Positions 1-8,682 of a DNA stretch of 64,000 nt are shown one piece after another (the first letter of the stretch is position 1; each line of letters opens with the position of its first letter). This DNA comes from an uncultured Lachnospiraceae bacterium (lineage in GTDB: Bacteria; Bacillota; Clostridia; Lachnospirales; Lachnospiraceae). Where the stretch lies: positions 1 through 64,000 of the forward strand of contig CAJTXP010000017.1 in NCBI GenBank assembly GCA_910583615.1, written 5' to 3'. The notes below the pieces were generated by a model. That model saw only the letters and a program-made list of their open reading frames with translations, did not search any database and was not told where the DNA came from. The position numbers were made by a program, and so were the translations under genes.

Positions 1-101
1 GTGTTTTGCGCCCTTAGTACCGCTGCGTCCCTTCATTAAGCGCAAGCGGGGTCTGAAAGGATGGTTCGATTGCACCGGTCGCCCGGACAGGCGTGGGAAA
101 C

Positions 102-144
102 AAAAAAGATCTCCGTATCGTTATGGATTCGGAGATCTTTTTTT
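102..144. terminator. Bidirectional intrinsic terminator
   Basis: A 14-bp stem (AAAAAAGATCTCCG at 102-115 pairing with CGGAGATCTTTTTT from 130) closes a 14-nt loop, with an A-tract on one side and a T-tract on the other, so it can end transcription from both directions. It overlaps the last codons of the leftward XRE gene. The first 100 bases of the window hold no recognisable gene; whatever is transcribed rightward there would end at this hairpin. Confidence 0.85.
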
Positions 145-471
145 GTCAAGTTTTTTGATTTTCAGAGTTGCTTCCAGATATTCGATGACAATGGGGATGT
201 CTTCTGCGGACAGAGAAGCGAGAAATTCGGACAGGGTGTATTCGGACGGGGCCGGCCCCTGTCTGCCAAAAAGGAGATAGTCTGCGGACAGATTGTATTG
301 CCTGCATAACCGGTACAGAGTATCCTGTGAAATCCCTTTTTTGCCTGTTTCAATTTCAGATACAAAATTAGTTGATACATCCAGGCTTTCTGCCAGCTGC
401 GCCTGCGTCAAATGATTTTTGATCCGAAAATCGCGGATGCGCCTGCCGGTTTCCAATCTGTCATTCGTCAA
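121..471 (-). CDS. XRE-family helix-turn-helix transcriptional regulator
   Basis: This 116-residue DNA-binding protein has an N-terminal Cro/CI-type HTH at about residues 10-65 (ending in the usual 'SADYLLFG' stretch) and a short C-terminal extension of about 50 residues of unknown function. The start is a TTG codon at 471, chosen because an AGGAGG ribosome binding site lies 8 nt upstream and no in-frame ATG fits. The gene is divergent from the Tad operon, with 153 bp between them, and a small palindrome sits in front of the Tad promoter. It is therefore inferred to control the Tad operon, its own gene, or both. The ligand and target are unknown. The 3' end runs into the bidirectional terminator stem. 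Confidence 0.85.
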   Translation of the reverse strand: MTNDRLETGRRIRDFRIKNHLTQAQLAESLDVSTNFVSEIETGKKGISQDTLYRLCRQYNLSADYLLFGRQGPAPSEYTLSEFLASLSAEDIPIVIEYLEATLKIKKLDKKRSPNP

Positions 472-552
472 TCTGTATTCCTCCTTCTGAACTAATATTA
501 TTATTCTATTTTATTAATTTAAACATTGAAATAATCTGTTGATTTATAATAT

Positions 553-603
553 TCGCTATAAGCGATAAAAATACTTGAAATGATTTAATAAAAATGATAA
601 GAT
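553..603 (+). promoter_or_regulatory. Tad operon promoter with upstream palindrome
   Basis: A TTGAAA -35 (575-580), a 17-nt spacer and an extended -10 (TG at 595-596, TAAGAT at 598-603) precede tadA by about 20 nt. Just upstream of the -35 lies the 13-bp palindrome TCGCTATAAGCGA (553-565), a plausible operator for the divergent XRE regulator. The assignment is by motif only. Confidence 0.6.
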
Positions 604-624
604 GGAAGAAGAACAGCGGAGTGT

Positions 625-1872
625 ATGAATGAGATGACAGACAGTAGAGTACAGGAAATTGTAAATGAATTAAAAGGACAGATCTACGACCGCTTCAATC
701 TGAACACCATGAATGACGAACAGCTGGAACAGGTGATCGAGGACCTGATGGTTCCATATCTGCAGGCTGAATATACGACGATTGAAGAGAGAGTGGACAT
801 CAGTGAACGTGTTTTCAGTTCCATCCGGGGCCTTGGCCTTTTGGATACTATTATCAAGGATGAACAGATTACAGAGGTCATGATCAATGGGCCGGACGAT
901 ATCTTTATTGAAAAAGCAGGAAAGCTGTTCCGGATGCAGCAGAAGTTTGAAAGCGAACGGCAGCTGGAGGATATCATTCAGAAGATCGTCGGCCAGGCCG
1001 GAAGAGAAGTCAATCAGGCGAATCCCATCGTGGATACGAGGCTTCCGGACGGTTCCCGCGTGAACGTGGTGCTTCCGCCCATTTCCATGAAGGGCGCCAC
1101 TGTGACCATTCGTAAGTTTTCCAAAACGCCGATGACGGTGGAGCAGCTTCTGAAATACGGTTCCATTACGCCGGAGGTTGCACATGTTCTGGAATTACTG
1201 GTAAAGGCGAAATATAACATCTTTATTTCCGGGGGAACGGGTTCGGGAAAAACGACATTTCTGAATGCATTATCGAATTTTATCCCAAAGGATGAGAGAG
1301 TGATAACAATTGAAGATTCGGCGGAGCTCCAGATCGCGGGCGTGGAAAATCTGGTTTCCATGGAGACCAGGAACGCCAATGCGTCCGGAAGCGGCGCGAT
1401 CACGATCCGGGATCTGATCAAATCGTCTCTTCGTATGAGGCCGGAGCGGATTGTGGTCGGGGAGGTCCGCGGAGGCGAGGCGCTTGACATGCTGCAGGCG
1501 ATGAATACGGGGCATGACGGTTCCTTGAGCACCGGGCATGCGAACAGCACGGAGGATATGCTGAGCCGTCTGGAGACCATGGTGCTGCAGGGAGCGGACG
1601 GGCTGCCGCTGGAGGCGATCCGGCAGCAGATCGCGTCGGCGGTGGATGTGATCGTTCATCTGTCCAGGCTTCGGGACAAGAGCAGGAAGACTATGGAGAT
1701 CAGTGAGATTACCGGTTATGAGAATGGAAAGATTCAGGTCAACCGGATCTATGAATTTGTAGAAGACGAGAACAGCACAGTGGAAAAAGTATCCGGAAAG
1801 CTGACCAGAACAAAGAATCCGTTTCAGAAATATTATAAACTGAGAGCGTCAGGAATCCAGGAGGTCATATAG
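625..1872 (+). CDS. tadA: Tad/Flp pilus assembly ATPase TadA (CpaF family)
   Basis: This is the cytoplasmic secretion ATPase that powers Tad pilus assembly. The 415 residues fit the CpaF/TadA branch of type II/IV secretion ATPases. The Walker A motif is GGTGSGKT at residues 203-210 (Lys209), the Walker B-like stretch RIVVGEVRGGEAL is at 275-287, and the His-box region TGHDGSLSTGHANS follows, as in all GspE/TadA enzymes. The preceding N-terminal region with 'EVMINGPDDIFIE' is the family's usual N-domain. The start at 625 has a modest GGAG 3 nt upstream; an ATG three codons later is an alternative. It is the first gene of the operon, and tadB follows after 3 nt with its ribosome binding site inside the tadA 3' end. 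Confidence 0.95.
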   Translation: MNEMTDSRVQEIVNELKGQIYDRFNLNTMNDEQLEQVIEDLMVPYLQAEYTTIEERVDISERVFSSIRGLGLLDTIIKDEQITEVMINGPDDIFIEKAGKLFRMQQKFESERQLEDIIQKIVGQAGREVNQANPIVDTRLPDGSRVNVVLPPISMKGATVTIRKFSKTPMTVEQLLKYGSITPEVAHVLELLVKAKYNIFISGGTGSGKTTFLNALSNFIPKDERVITIEDSAELQIAGVENLVSMETRNANASGSGAITIRDLIKSSLRMRPERIVVGEVRGGEALDMLQAMNTGHDGSLSTGHANSTEDMLSRLETMVLQGADGLPLEAIRQQIASAVDVIVHLSRLRDKSRKTMEISEITGYENGKIQVNRIYEFVEDENSTVEKVSGKLTRTKNPFQKYYKLRASGIQEVI

Positions 1873-1875
1873 AAG

Positions 1876-2673
1876 ATGGCAAAGAAGAAGAAGGAAAAAG
1901 AAGAATATACAGAATTAAAGGGATTATTCGGAACCGCAGATGATTACCATGTCTATCATATGACAAAGGCGGACTATGTGCTGGCATATGCCATTGGATT
2001 TGTGCTCGGCATTGCCGTCATCTACGCTTTCTTCAGAAATCCTGTTTTTACATTGATCGGCGGAGTGGTCTGCGCATACATCGTTCCTCCGTACTATAAC
2101 GAGTACAAAAAGGAATCCCGCCTGAAGCGTCTGCGGGAACAGTTCAAGGATCTGCTGGAATCCCTGACGGCTTCCTATTCTGCAGGGCGGAATACGCCGG
2201 ATGCTTTCAAGGACGCAACGGATGACATGATTTCCATCTATGGGGATGACGCGGACATTGTACTGGAGCTTCAGAGCATCTGCGCCGGACTTGCCAATAA
2301 CATCAATATCGAGCAGCTTCTGCTGGACTTTGCAGAGCGTTCAGGACTGGATGACGTGATGAGCTTTGCCAATGTCTTTGAAGTATGTAACCGGCAGGGA
2401 AGTGATCTGAAGCGGATCGTATCCGATACCAGGGATATCATCAACGACAAGATCGAGATCGAGATGGAGATCGAGACGATGCTGTCCGGCAATAAGAATG
2501 AGCTGAATGTGATGATGGCCATGCCGGTGGTCGTAGTGCTCAGCTTAAGCACCATGGGAACCGGAACGGTGGTATCCAACGCGCCGGTCAATCTGGTCAT
2601 CAAGCTGATCTGCCTGGGGATCTTCGGCGCTGCCTATATGATCGGAAGAAAGATCGTGAACATTAAGATATAA
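1876..2673 (+). CDS. tadB: Tad pilus inner-membrane platform protein TadB
   Basis: This is an integral membrane platform protein with a type II secretion F (T2SF) domain. After a lysine-rich cytoplasmic N-terminus, two membrane segments lie at about residues 34-72, then a helical cytoplasmic T2SF region (about 80-205, with 'LLESLTASYSAG'), then two more hydrophobic segments near the C-terminus. The 265-residue length suits clostridial TadB. It is expected to interact with TadA and TadC to form the motor that extrudes pilin. GGAGGT at 1859-1864, inside tadA, is its ribosome binding site, so the two genes are translationally linked. Confidence 0.9.
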   Translation: MAKKKKEKEEYTELKGLFGTADDYHVYHMTKADYVLAYAIGFVLGIAVIYAFFRNPVFTLIGGVVCAYIVPPYYNEYKKESRLKRLREQFKDLLESLTASYSAGRNTPDAFKDATDDMISIYGDDADIVLELQSICAGLANNINIEQLLLDFAERSGLDDVMSFANVFEVCNRQGSDLKRIVSDTRDIINDKIEIEMEIETMLSGNKNELNVMMAMPVVVVLSLSTMGTGTVVSNAPVNLVIKLICLGIFGAAYMIGRKIVNIKI

Positions 2674-2695
2674 TGTCACCGGCCGGAGCGAAGCG

Positions 2696-2730
2696 GAAGC
2701 TGATGACCTGCGCGGACATCAGCAGGCTTC
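2696..2730 (+). other. Intercistronic stem-loop between tadB and tadC
   Basis: GCTGATG (2699-2705) can pair with CATCAGC (2717-2723), with GAA and TTC extending the outer part around a small bulge. No T-tract follows, so it is not a classical terminator. It could tune mRNA stability between tadB and tadC. It lies in an 84-bp gap that otherwise holds nothing recognisable. Confidence 0.35.
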
Positions 2731-2757
2731 CCTACAATTTAAGAAAATGGAGAACAA

Positions 2758-3624
2758 ATGATGACAGCAGCAAGAATTCTGTTACTGGTGACGGCAACGC
2801 TGGCCGTCGGTCTGTGGAGCATGATGGCGGTTCGGTATGCCGACGCCTACGAGTCGGTTACCTCATCAATTGACCCTGAAAAGTATCGTTATCCGGAGCT
2901 TTTCTGCGTTGGCTTTGCGGTCATGAACTTTCTGCATATCACTACGAAGAGCAAGAGGGCAAGAAAGCGGATCAAGGAGATCTCGGAGATACAGGGAAAG
3001 AAATATGCGGAGTATTATTACTACATTATCAACGGTGCCAAATGGACCTACGGGTTTACGATCCTGGTGTTTTTCGCAGTGCTGGGAGCCATGGGAAATT
3101 CCATGCTGGCCCTGTTCTTCGGCGTGATTCTGGCCGGCATGATGATGTGGTATCTGGAAGAGGTCATGAACGACCAGCTGAACGACCGGCGGGATGAGCT
3201 TCTGGCGGACATGCCGCAGATGCTTTCCAAGCTGACTCTGCTGGTGAATTCCGGAATGATCGTCCGGGAAGCCTGGGCGAAGGTGGCGTACGGCGGAGAG
3301 CGGGAGCTTTATAAAGAAATGCAGTTTACGGTGCAGGAGATGAACAACGGCCTTTCAGATCTGGAAGCGTACCGGAACTTTGCCGAGCGCTGCGGACTCA
3401 AGGAGATCCGGAGATTCTCCTCCACGATGATCCAGAACCTGCAGAAGGGAAACGCAGAGATCTCTTTCTTCCTGAAAGAAATGTCGGATGAGATGTGGGA
3501 GGAAAAGAAGCATCTGGTGAAGCGAAAAGGAGAGGCGGCCAATTCCAAGCTGCTTCTGCCCATCGGCATGATCTTTGTCGGCATCCTGGTGATGATCATG
3601 GTTCCGGCATTTGTAAACATGTAA
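2758..3624 (+). CDS. tadC: Tad pilus inner-membrane platform protein TadC
   Basis: This second T2SF-domain platform protein has 288 residues. It has an N-terminal membrane segment (about 4-24), two adjacent segments around 98-132, a cytoplasmic T2SF core that contains 'DELLADMPQMLSKLTLLVNSGM', and a C-terminal hydrophobic segment (about 263-285). This layout and the position after tadB identify TadC. GGAG ends 5 nt before the ATG at 2758; a second ATG at 2761 would also fit. The product is expected to form the base of the pilus machine together with TadB. Confidence 0.9.
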   Translation: MMTAARILLLVTATLAVGLWSMMAVRYADAYESVTSSIDPEKYRYPELFCVGFAVMNFLHITTKSKRARKRIKEISEIQGKKYAEYYYYIINGAKWTYGFTILVFFAVLGAMGNSMLALFFGVILAGMMMWYLEEVMNDQLNDRRDELLADMPQMLSKLTLLVNSGMIVREAWAKVAYGGERELYKEMQFTVQEMNNGLSDLEAYRNFAERCGLKEIRRFSSTMIQNLQKGNAEISFFLKEMSDEMWEEKKHLVKRKGEAANSKLLLPIGMIFVGILVMIMVPAFVNM

Positions 3625-3685
3625 GGCATATGGGAAACCATATTTGCTGAATAAATAATTCACATACAAAGGAGATAAAAAAGTT

Positions 3686-3901
3686 ATGAGAGAAAGAATG
3701 ATTGCAGGTTATCTGAGACGGAAGCTGGCATGCCGCAATGCACTGGAGAACTTCGCCAAAGAGGAAAAAGGGGCATCCGATATCGTGGCAATCATGCTGG
3801 TGATCGTAATACTGATTGCAGTGGCTGCGGTGTTCCGTACACAGCTGCTGGCTGCAGTGAACGGTGTGTTTGAACAGCTCATGGAAGCGCTTGGAATTTA
3901 A
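3686..3901 (+). CDS. flp: Flp1-type IVb pilin, major pilus subunit
   Basis: This is a 71-residue prepilin. A basic 29-residue leader ends in 'KEEKG', followed by the hydrophobic helix ASDIVAIMLVIVILIAVAAV. The prepilin peptidase encoded at 8094 should cleave after Gly29. The mature product of about 42 residues is nearly all helix, as in Flp pilins. It carries Asp32 rather than the Glu5 seen in many pilins. A strong AAAGGAG ribosome binding site lies 11 nt upstream. A strong hairpin directly after the stop codon would raise its transcript level relative to the downstream genes, which is expected for the abundant fibre subunit. Confidence 0.9.
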   Translation: MRERMIAGYLRRKLACRNALENFAKEEKGASDIVAIMLVIVILIAVAAVFRTQLLAAVNGVFEQLMEALGI

Positions 3902-3916
3902 TGAACTGCAAGACGG

Positions 3917-3951
3917 CCTGCCACAGAACGAATGCTGTGGCAGGATATTTT
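3917..3951 (+). terminator. Partial terminator/attenuator after the pilin gene
   Basis: A perfect 10-bp stem (CCTGCCACAG at 3917-3926 with CTGTGGCAGG at 3935-3944) and an 8-nt loop are followed by ATATTTT. It lies 16 nt after the flp stop and just before tadE. The weak T-tract suggests partial termination or a 3' stabiliser that lets pilin be made in excess while some read-through feeds the rest of the operon. Confidence 0.75.
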
Positions 3952-3965
3952 CCAGAGGTGGAGTT

Positions 3966-4676
3966 ATGGGTGAAAAGAATTCGGAAAAAGGCGCTGTGAT
4001 GGTAGAAGCAGCGATCTATGTTCCTCTGGTGCTCTGCACCGTGATGGCACTGATCTATCTTGCACTGTTCAATATGCAGGAATATATGATGATGTATCAG
4101 GTGCAGCGGGTGGCCGCAGTGGTTGCCAGAGAAGAAGCCTATATTGGATACGAAACCTTCGGCATGGGTGCCGATAATGAGATAGATTTTAGCTGGGGAC
4201 ACGGTAATTATCCTTCAGAGGCTCAGATCAGCCAGTATTATGCGGCCCATCATGAGACGGTTGGCAGGATGTATCGGGAAGTGGGTTCTTTTCTGCATGC
4301 AGTCGGGATTCCGGGCGCCAATCCGGACGGCTATATGGGACGGTTTGGGAATGCGGCCATGGATGCCTCTCTGCTGGCGATCGGTACGGTCAGTCGACCG
4401 GATATCGATATTGACTATGGACTTCTGGGCACGCAGATTACTGTGGAGATTACCCACAGCATCCCCATGCCCGGGGTGATCCGTTATCTGGGGATGCCGG
4501 ATGAACTGACCATGTATGAACGGGCGTATACGTATTCGACCAACCCTTCCAGCTTTGTCCGGAATGTGGATCTGGCATTTGATCTGACTGCTTATATCTT
4601 TGACAAGCTGGGTATGTCGGGCAGATATAATGATTTTAAGTCGAAGACGTCGGAAGTACTTGGAAAGATACTGTAA
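3966..4676 (+). CDS. TadE-like pseudopilin
   Basis: This minor pilin-like protein has 236 residues. Its N-terminus, a short basic segment 'EKNSEKG' followed by AVMVEAAIYVPLVL and a hydrophobic helix, is the classic TadE motif, with the conserved Glu after the processing site. The rest is expected outside the membrane and matches no other domain I recognise. The start at 3966 was chosen because GAGGTGGAG lies just upstream; an in-frame reading can be extended to 3864 but would overlap flp and cross the terminator hairpin. TadE-type pseudopilins are thought to prime or cap the Flp fibre. Confidence 0.85.
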   Translation: MGEKNSEKGAVMVEAAIYVPLVLCTVMALIYLALFNMQEYMMMYQVQRVAAVVAREEAYIGYETFGMGADNEIDFSWGHGNYPSEAQISQYYAAHHETVGRMYREVGSFLHAVGIPGANPDGYMGRFGNAAMDASLLAIGTVSRPDIDIDYGLLGTQITVEITHSIPMPGVIRYLGMPDELTMYERAYTYSTNPSSFVRNVDLAFDLTAYIFDKLGMSGRYNDFKSKTSEVLGKIL

Positions 4677-4688
4677 CGGGAGGATGAA

Positions 4689-7319
4689 ATGCAGAAGTTT
4701 TGTTACGAGAAAAAAGGGGCGATCTCTGTCTTTTTGACGATGATCCTGCTTCCGGTGCTGCTGTTGGGCGGCCTGACGACGGATGCCGCCCGCATCTATG
4801 GATCGAAAGTGGTCATATCGGATGCCGGAGAGATGGCGATGAATGCAGGGCTTGCCCAGTATGAAGACAGGCTGCATGATGAATACGGCCTTCTTGTGAT
4901 GGCAGAAGACCCGGAGAGCATGGAATCGGAGCTGAAGTCTTATTTTGAAAAATCTCTGAACGGCACGGGAATCGCAGGGGCGGAAAACTATGGAAGAGTT
5001 CTTGACCTGGTCAGCAGACAGTTTGACGCAATTAATCTGGAGGGATCCCAGATCTACAGGTCAGAACCGGAACGGCAGCAGATCATTGAATATATGAAAT
5101 ACCGCGCTCCGGTCTGCCTGACAGAACTGATTCTTGAAAAGCTGGACATGCTGAAAGATACAAAGAAGATGACCGAAGCGATGGAAGCGCAGATGGATTT
5201 CGGCGAGAAAATGGAAGAATGCCAGGACGCCATGGAGGATGCCAAGATCGCTCTGGATAAGCTGAATAACCTGGTCAACGGATATCCGACGCAGACACAG
5301 ATCGAGACGGAGCTGGAGACCGCCGAGCAGGATTATAAGATCCGGATCGCCCGGTGTCTTTTGATGCTGTCGGCGATCTCTCATTATACCAGAGCGGATG
5401 AAAGGGGAGACGCAGAGGCGAGCGCCAAAAGCTATATCGGGGCTGCAGGGGGAGTGGTCAGCGAACAGCCGGCAGACGATTCCGGAAGGTTCGAGAGTTA
5501 TATGTCCTGTATGTATTATCAGGCGGGGGAAGGAAAAGCCGGAGGACTTGACAAGGTACTGAAGGAATGGCGTGAACAGGAGCCGGATGACGAATCCTCA
5601 GAATATTCAGAATGGAAGAAGCGGATGGATGAGCTGGAAGAGCTCAGTACGAACTACGGCAAAGCGAAGAATTCTGTTACAGGGTATCCGAATGAACTCC
5701 GGTCCATTGCGAATTCCCTGATCACAACGCATACCGATACCCTGCATGATTATCGGGACCGGGCCGTAGAAGGGGAAAAGCTTGCGAAAGAAGCGAATAT
5801 CAGGCTGGCAAAAGTGAAGAAAAAGCTGGAGGAGGCAGGGCAGAAGTGGCAGACATGGTCGGATAAGACGGATGCGCTGGGAGAGAAAGCCGGCGAGATG
5901 AAGGATTCGGTAGATGATTATGGACGTTTTTTTGCAGAAGGGGATTCTGCGAACGACATGAATAATCTGGGCCTTCTGATGGAGGCGGTAAAGACGAATC
6001 AGCTTTATTTCGGTGAGATGAAGGATATACTCAATGAAGAAAAGTTCTTTGGACTGTCGATTGCGTCCAGAGACAGGGATTCTCAATATAAGACCGGTCT
6101 GAATCACGCGGACGGAGTTATTAATAACGAGATCGACCAGTACAGCCAGATCGAAGACCGGCGGCAGCAGGAGTTTGTTCCGAATTATCAGCATACGACC
6201 ATTTCAACCGCCTATGTGATGGAGCGGATCTATAATTATCCATTCTATGAAAGACTGCGGGAATACTGTAACACGGCCAGCGAAGATGAGGGAAAGAAAA
6301 ATGAAGTAAACGGACAGCTGGAGCAGAGTAAGGAAGCCGGGAACAAGGCTGCCAGCGAAGACGGATATCCAGCTTATCAATGGGAGATGAATGCCTCCAT
6401 GCCTTCCGTGGCGCTGGGGCTGGTCGCCGCAGAGGACAGCGGATCCGGCGCAACAGGCGTCGGCGGCAGTGTAAGTAATAAATTCGGAAGAAAAAGCGCA
6501 ATTTCCAGCTTTAAAAGCTCGATCAAGAAAGCTTCTTCTTTTCTGGACGCGCTGGACCGGATTATTGCAGATAATCTGGAAAATCTTTATATTGCAGAAT
6601 ATTCCATGCAGCTGTTTTCCTATTATACCGTGGACAAGGAAGACGGAAATGCACGGAATGCGGAGGATATCATCGGGATCAGCGGCTATAAGCTGTCAGA
6701 GCACAAGCCGTATAAGGCGGAGGTCGAGTATATTCTGTGGGGCAATACCTCTTCAGCTACGAACATTCGCTGTACGGTTGCGATGATCTTTGCGGTCCGT
6801 ATGCTGTTCAATTCGCTGTTTTCATTTACAAATGCAACGGTGGTACAAAGCGCGGCAGAGTCGGCGGCGCTGATCGCCGGAGCGGCGCCGTATCTGATTC
6901 CAGTCGTGCAGGTCATCATACAGCTGGCTTATGCAGGAATCGAGACGGCAAACGATATGGACAAACTGAAGAACGGTTATGGCGTTACCGTTCTGAAATC
7001 AGACCAGAGCTGGGCGACTTTCCCGTTTAACCGGGATAATACATCGGGAGTTACCATGGATTATTCGGAATACCTCCGTCTGTTCCTGAATATCAACATG
7101 CTTGGAGGAAAGGGAGATATCAAGCTTGCCAGGATTGCGGACTGTATCCAGGTCAATACGGATTTTGACATTCTGAAAGGCTATACCATGCTGGCGGTAG
7201 AAGCCAAAGTGGCGGTGAAAACCACGTTTATGAAGAAGGTATCGGAACTGACTTCCGGCGGATGGAACCAGCCGGGAAACTCGTATGATGTAACTTATCA
7301 GAGCATTCTGGGATATTAA
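4689..7319 (+). CDS. DUF5702 / TadG-like pilus-associated protein
   Basis: This 876-residue protein is membrane-anchored at its N-terminus. The first 40 residues ('EKKGAISVFLTMILLPVLLL') have the pseudopilin-like pattern of a short charged leader with Gly before a hydrophobic helix. A long, mostly helical and charged extracellular region follows, with coiled-coil-like stretches (about 160-240 and 300-430). Two hydrophobic stretches lie around residues 700-760. The pattern matches DUF5702 proteins found in clostridial Tad loci, which sit where TadG is found elsewhere. The molecular role is unknown; a structural or scaffolding part at the cell surface is inferred. GGGAGG lies 5 nt before the ATG. 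Confidence 0.75.
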   Translation: MQKFCYEKKGAISVFLTMILLPVLLLGGLTTDAARIYGSKVVISDAGEMAMNAGLAQYEDRLHDEYGLLVMAEDPESMESELKSYFEKSLNGTGIAGAENYGRVLDLVSRQFDAINLEGSQIYRSEPERQQIIEYMKYRAPVCLTELILEKLDMLKDTKKMTEAMEAQMDFGEKMEECQDAMEDAKIALDKLNNLVNGYPTQTQIETELETAEQDYKIRIARCLLMLSAISHYTRADERGDAEASAKSYIGAAGGVVSEQPADDSGRFESYMSCMYYQAGEGKAGGLDKVLKEWREQEPDDESSEYSEWKKRMDELEELSTNYGKAKNSVTGYPNELRSIANSLITTHTDTLHDYRDRAVEGEKLAKEANIRLAKVKKKLEEAGQKWQTWSDKTDALGEKAGEMKDSVDDYGRFFAEGDSANDMNNLGLLMEAVKTNQLYFGEMKDILNEEKFFGLSIASRDRDSQYKTGLNHADGVINNEIDQYSQIEDRRQQEFVPNYQHTTISTAYVMERIYNYPFYERLREYCNTASEDEGKKNEVNGQLEQSKEAGNKAASEDGYPAYQWEMNASMPSVALGLVAAEDSGSGATGVGGSVSNKFGRKSAISSFKSSIKKASSFLDALDRIIADNLENLYIAEYSMQLFSYYTVDKEDGNARNAEDIIGISGYKLSEHKPYKAEVEYILWGNTSSATNIRCTVAMIFAVRMLFNSLFSFTNATVVQSAAESAALIAGAAPYLIPVVQVIIQLAYAGIETANDMDKLKNGYGVTVLKSDQSWATFPFNRDNTSGVTMDYSEYLRLFLNINMLGGKGDIKLARIADCIQVNTDFDILKGYTMLAVEAKVAVKTTFMKKVSELTSGGWNQPGNSYDVTYQSILGY

Positions 7320-7341
7320 AGGAGCGCAGAGGAGGCGGACG

Positions 7342-8082
7342 ATGAAGATAAAATCTGAGTTAAGAAGAGAGAGAGGTTCTCTGACCGTGGAGGCGATTCT
7401 TTTTCTGATTCCCTTTATGTGCGCGTTTCTGACGCTGGTCAATATGGCGCGGTTTGTACAGGCGGAGGTGGTGATTCACCATGCGGTCACGCAGACTGCA
7501 AAGCAGATCTCGACCTACAGTTACGTCATGACAAAGACGGGCATGACCTCCATGATGCAGCAGACGAACGCCAAGAGCAACAAATTCAAGGCGGATACGG
7601 CGAAGACGGTAGACTCTGTGACGGAGTTCTTTGATTCCGTGGGCAATCTGGGAAACGGCGGAGACGTCAACGCCGGCATTCAAAATGTCATGGACAAGGC
7701 CAATAACGCCAATGACGCAGTAACGGAATATTTGAGCGATCCGAAAGAGATCATGTACGGAGCGCTGGCAGCGGCAAAGAGCGGGGTCAGAGGGGCTGCG
7801 ATGACCTGGGTGGCAGGCAGTATTGCCAGAGGATATATCAAACAGTCGATTTCAAAACTGTCTGATGATCCGGATCAGTATCTGAAAGCGATCGGGGTCG
7901 TGGACGGTATGGCGGGTCTTGATTTTTCCGCTTCCAAATGGATATCCAATGAAAGCGGATCTGCGAACGGTAAAGGAAATGTGGAGATCGTTGTGACCTA
8001 TAAACTGAAAAACCTCCTGTTTCCGGATTTTGATTTTGGCGAGTATGAATTCTGTCAGTGTGCGTCCACACTGACCTGGTGA
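7342..8082 (+). CDS. Second TadE-like pseudopilin
   Basis: This 246-residue protein opens with 'RRERGSLTVEAILFLIPFM', the TadE/TadF motif: Gly processing site, conserved Glu and a hydrophobic helix. The remainder is an extracellular domain of unknown fold, with a helical Asn/Ala-rich middle. It is a paralogue of the protein at 3966, and the two probably form minor pilin heteromers. GGAGGCGG precedes the start. The 3' end abuts the prepilin peptidase gene, whose ribosome binding site follows this stop codon directly. Confidence 0.85.
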   Translation: MKIKSELRRERGSLTVEAILFLIPFMCAFLTLVNMARFVQAEVVIHHAVTQTAKQISTYSYVMTKTGMTSMMQQTNAKSNKFKADTAKTVDSVTEFFDSVGNLGNGGDVNAGIQNVMDKANNANDAVTEYLSDPKEIMYGALAAAKSGVRGAAMTWVAGSIARGYIKQSISKLSDDPDQYLKAIGVVDGMAGLDFSASKWISNESGSANGKGNVEIVVTYKLKNLLFPDFDFGEYEFCQCASTLTW

Positions 8083-8093
8083 CGGGAGAAAAG

Positions 8094-8672
8094 ATGCAGC
8101 AGATCGTAGTATGGTTTCGGGAACAGTGGACGGAGAAAGCGTTCCGTGGATGGACAGTATTCTTCGTGATCCTTACCTTTGTGATGGGCGGGGAATTCTG
8201 TCTGTTTCAGTATGGGATTTTGAAAAGCATCCGTTATCTGATGCTGTTCTGGTCCCTGGCGCTGATTGCGTGGGCGGATCAGAAGAGCAGCCGGATCTCC
8301 AACCGGGCGCTTTTGTATCTGCTTGCAGTCCGAACGGTTCTTCTGGCGCTGGAATGTCTTTCCTATCAGGAATACTGGATGAGCCTTATGATCAGCGCGG
8401 GAGCCGGCCTGGTCTTAAGCGGCGGGATGTTCCTGATCTGTTATGTGATTGCCAGAGGGGGAATCGGCGCGGGAGATGTAAAGCTTCTGGCAGTGCTTGG
8501 ATACTGGGTGGGAGGCGGCGCGGTTTTCACCGTGGTCTTTCTGACCGTTCTGTCGGCGGCGGTTTACAGCGGCATCGGACTTCTGCTTGGAAAGATCAGC
8601 CTGAAGCAGGAGATGCCGTTTGCCCCGTTCGTGCTGGCAGGGACGGTATTGACGATGATGTTGGGAGTATAG
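8094..8672 (+). CDS. Prepilin peptidase, A24 family (TadV/CpaA-like)
   Basis: This is an integral membrane aspartic protease expected to cleave the leaders of Flp and the TadE-like proteins. It has 192 residues with about six hydrophobic segments. The two catalytic aspartates are visible in 'AWADQKSSRISNR' and in the GxGD signature 'GIGAGDVKLLAVLG'. It lacks the cytoplasmic methyltransferase domain of PilD, as is normal for Tad peptidases. The start at 8094 has GGGAG 5 nt upstream; an in-frame start at 8058 would overlap the preceding gene and has no ribosome binding site. Confidence 0.9.
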   Translation: MQQIVVWFREQWTEKAFRGWTVFFVILTFVMGGEFCLFQYGILKSIRYLMLFWSLALIAWADQKSSRISNRALLYLLAVRTVLLALECLSYQEYWMSLMISAGAGLVLSGGMFLICYVIARGGIGAGDVKLLAVLGYWVGGGAVFTVVFLTVLSAAVYSGIGLLLGKISLKQEMPFAPFVLAGTVLTMMLGV

Positions 8673-8682
8673 AGGTGGATCA

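Noticed and set aside
1..101. Small RNA or tail of an upstream gene ending at the first terminator
   Set aside because: No match to tmRNA, RNase P, SRP or tRNA features, and only a 12-codon open frame to a stop at 37-39; too little sequence to decide.
3864..3965. Longer N-terminus for the TadE-like protein
   Set aside because: It would overlap the flp gene and cross the post-flp hairpin, and the pseudopilin leader begins at the ATG at 3966.
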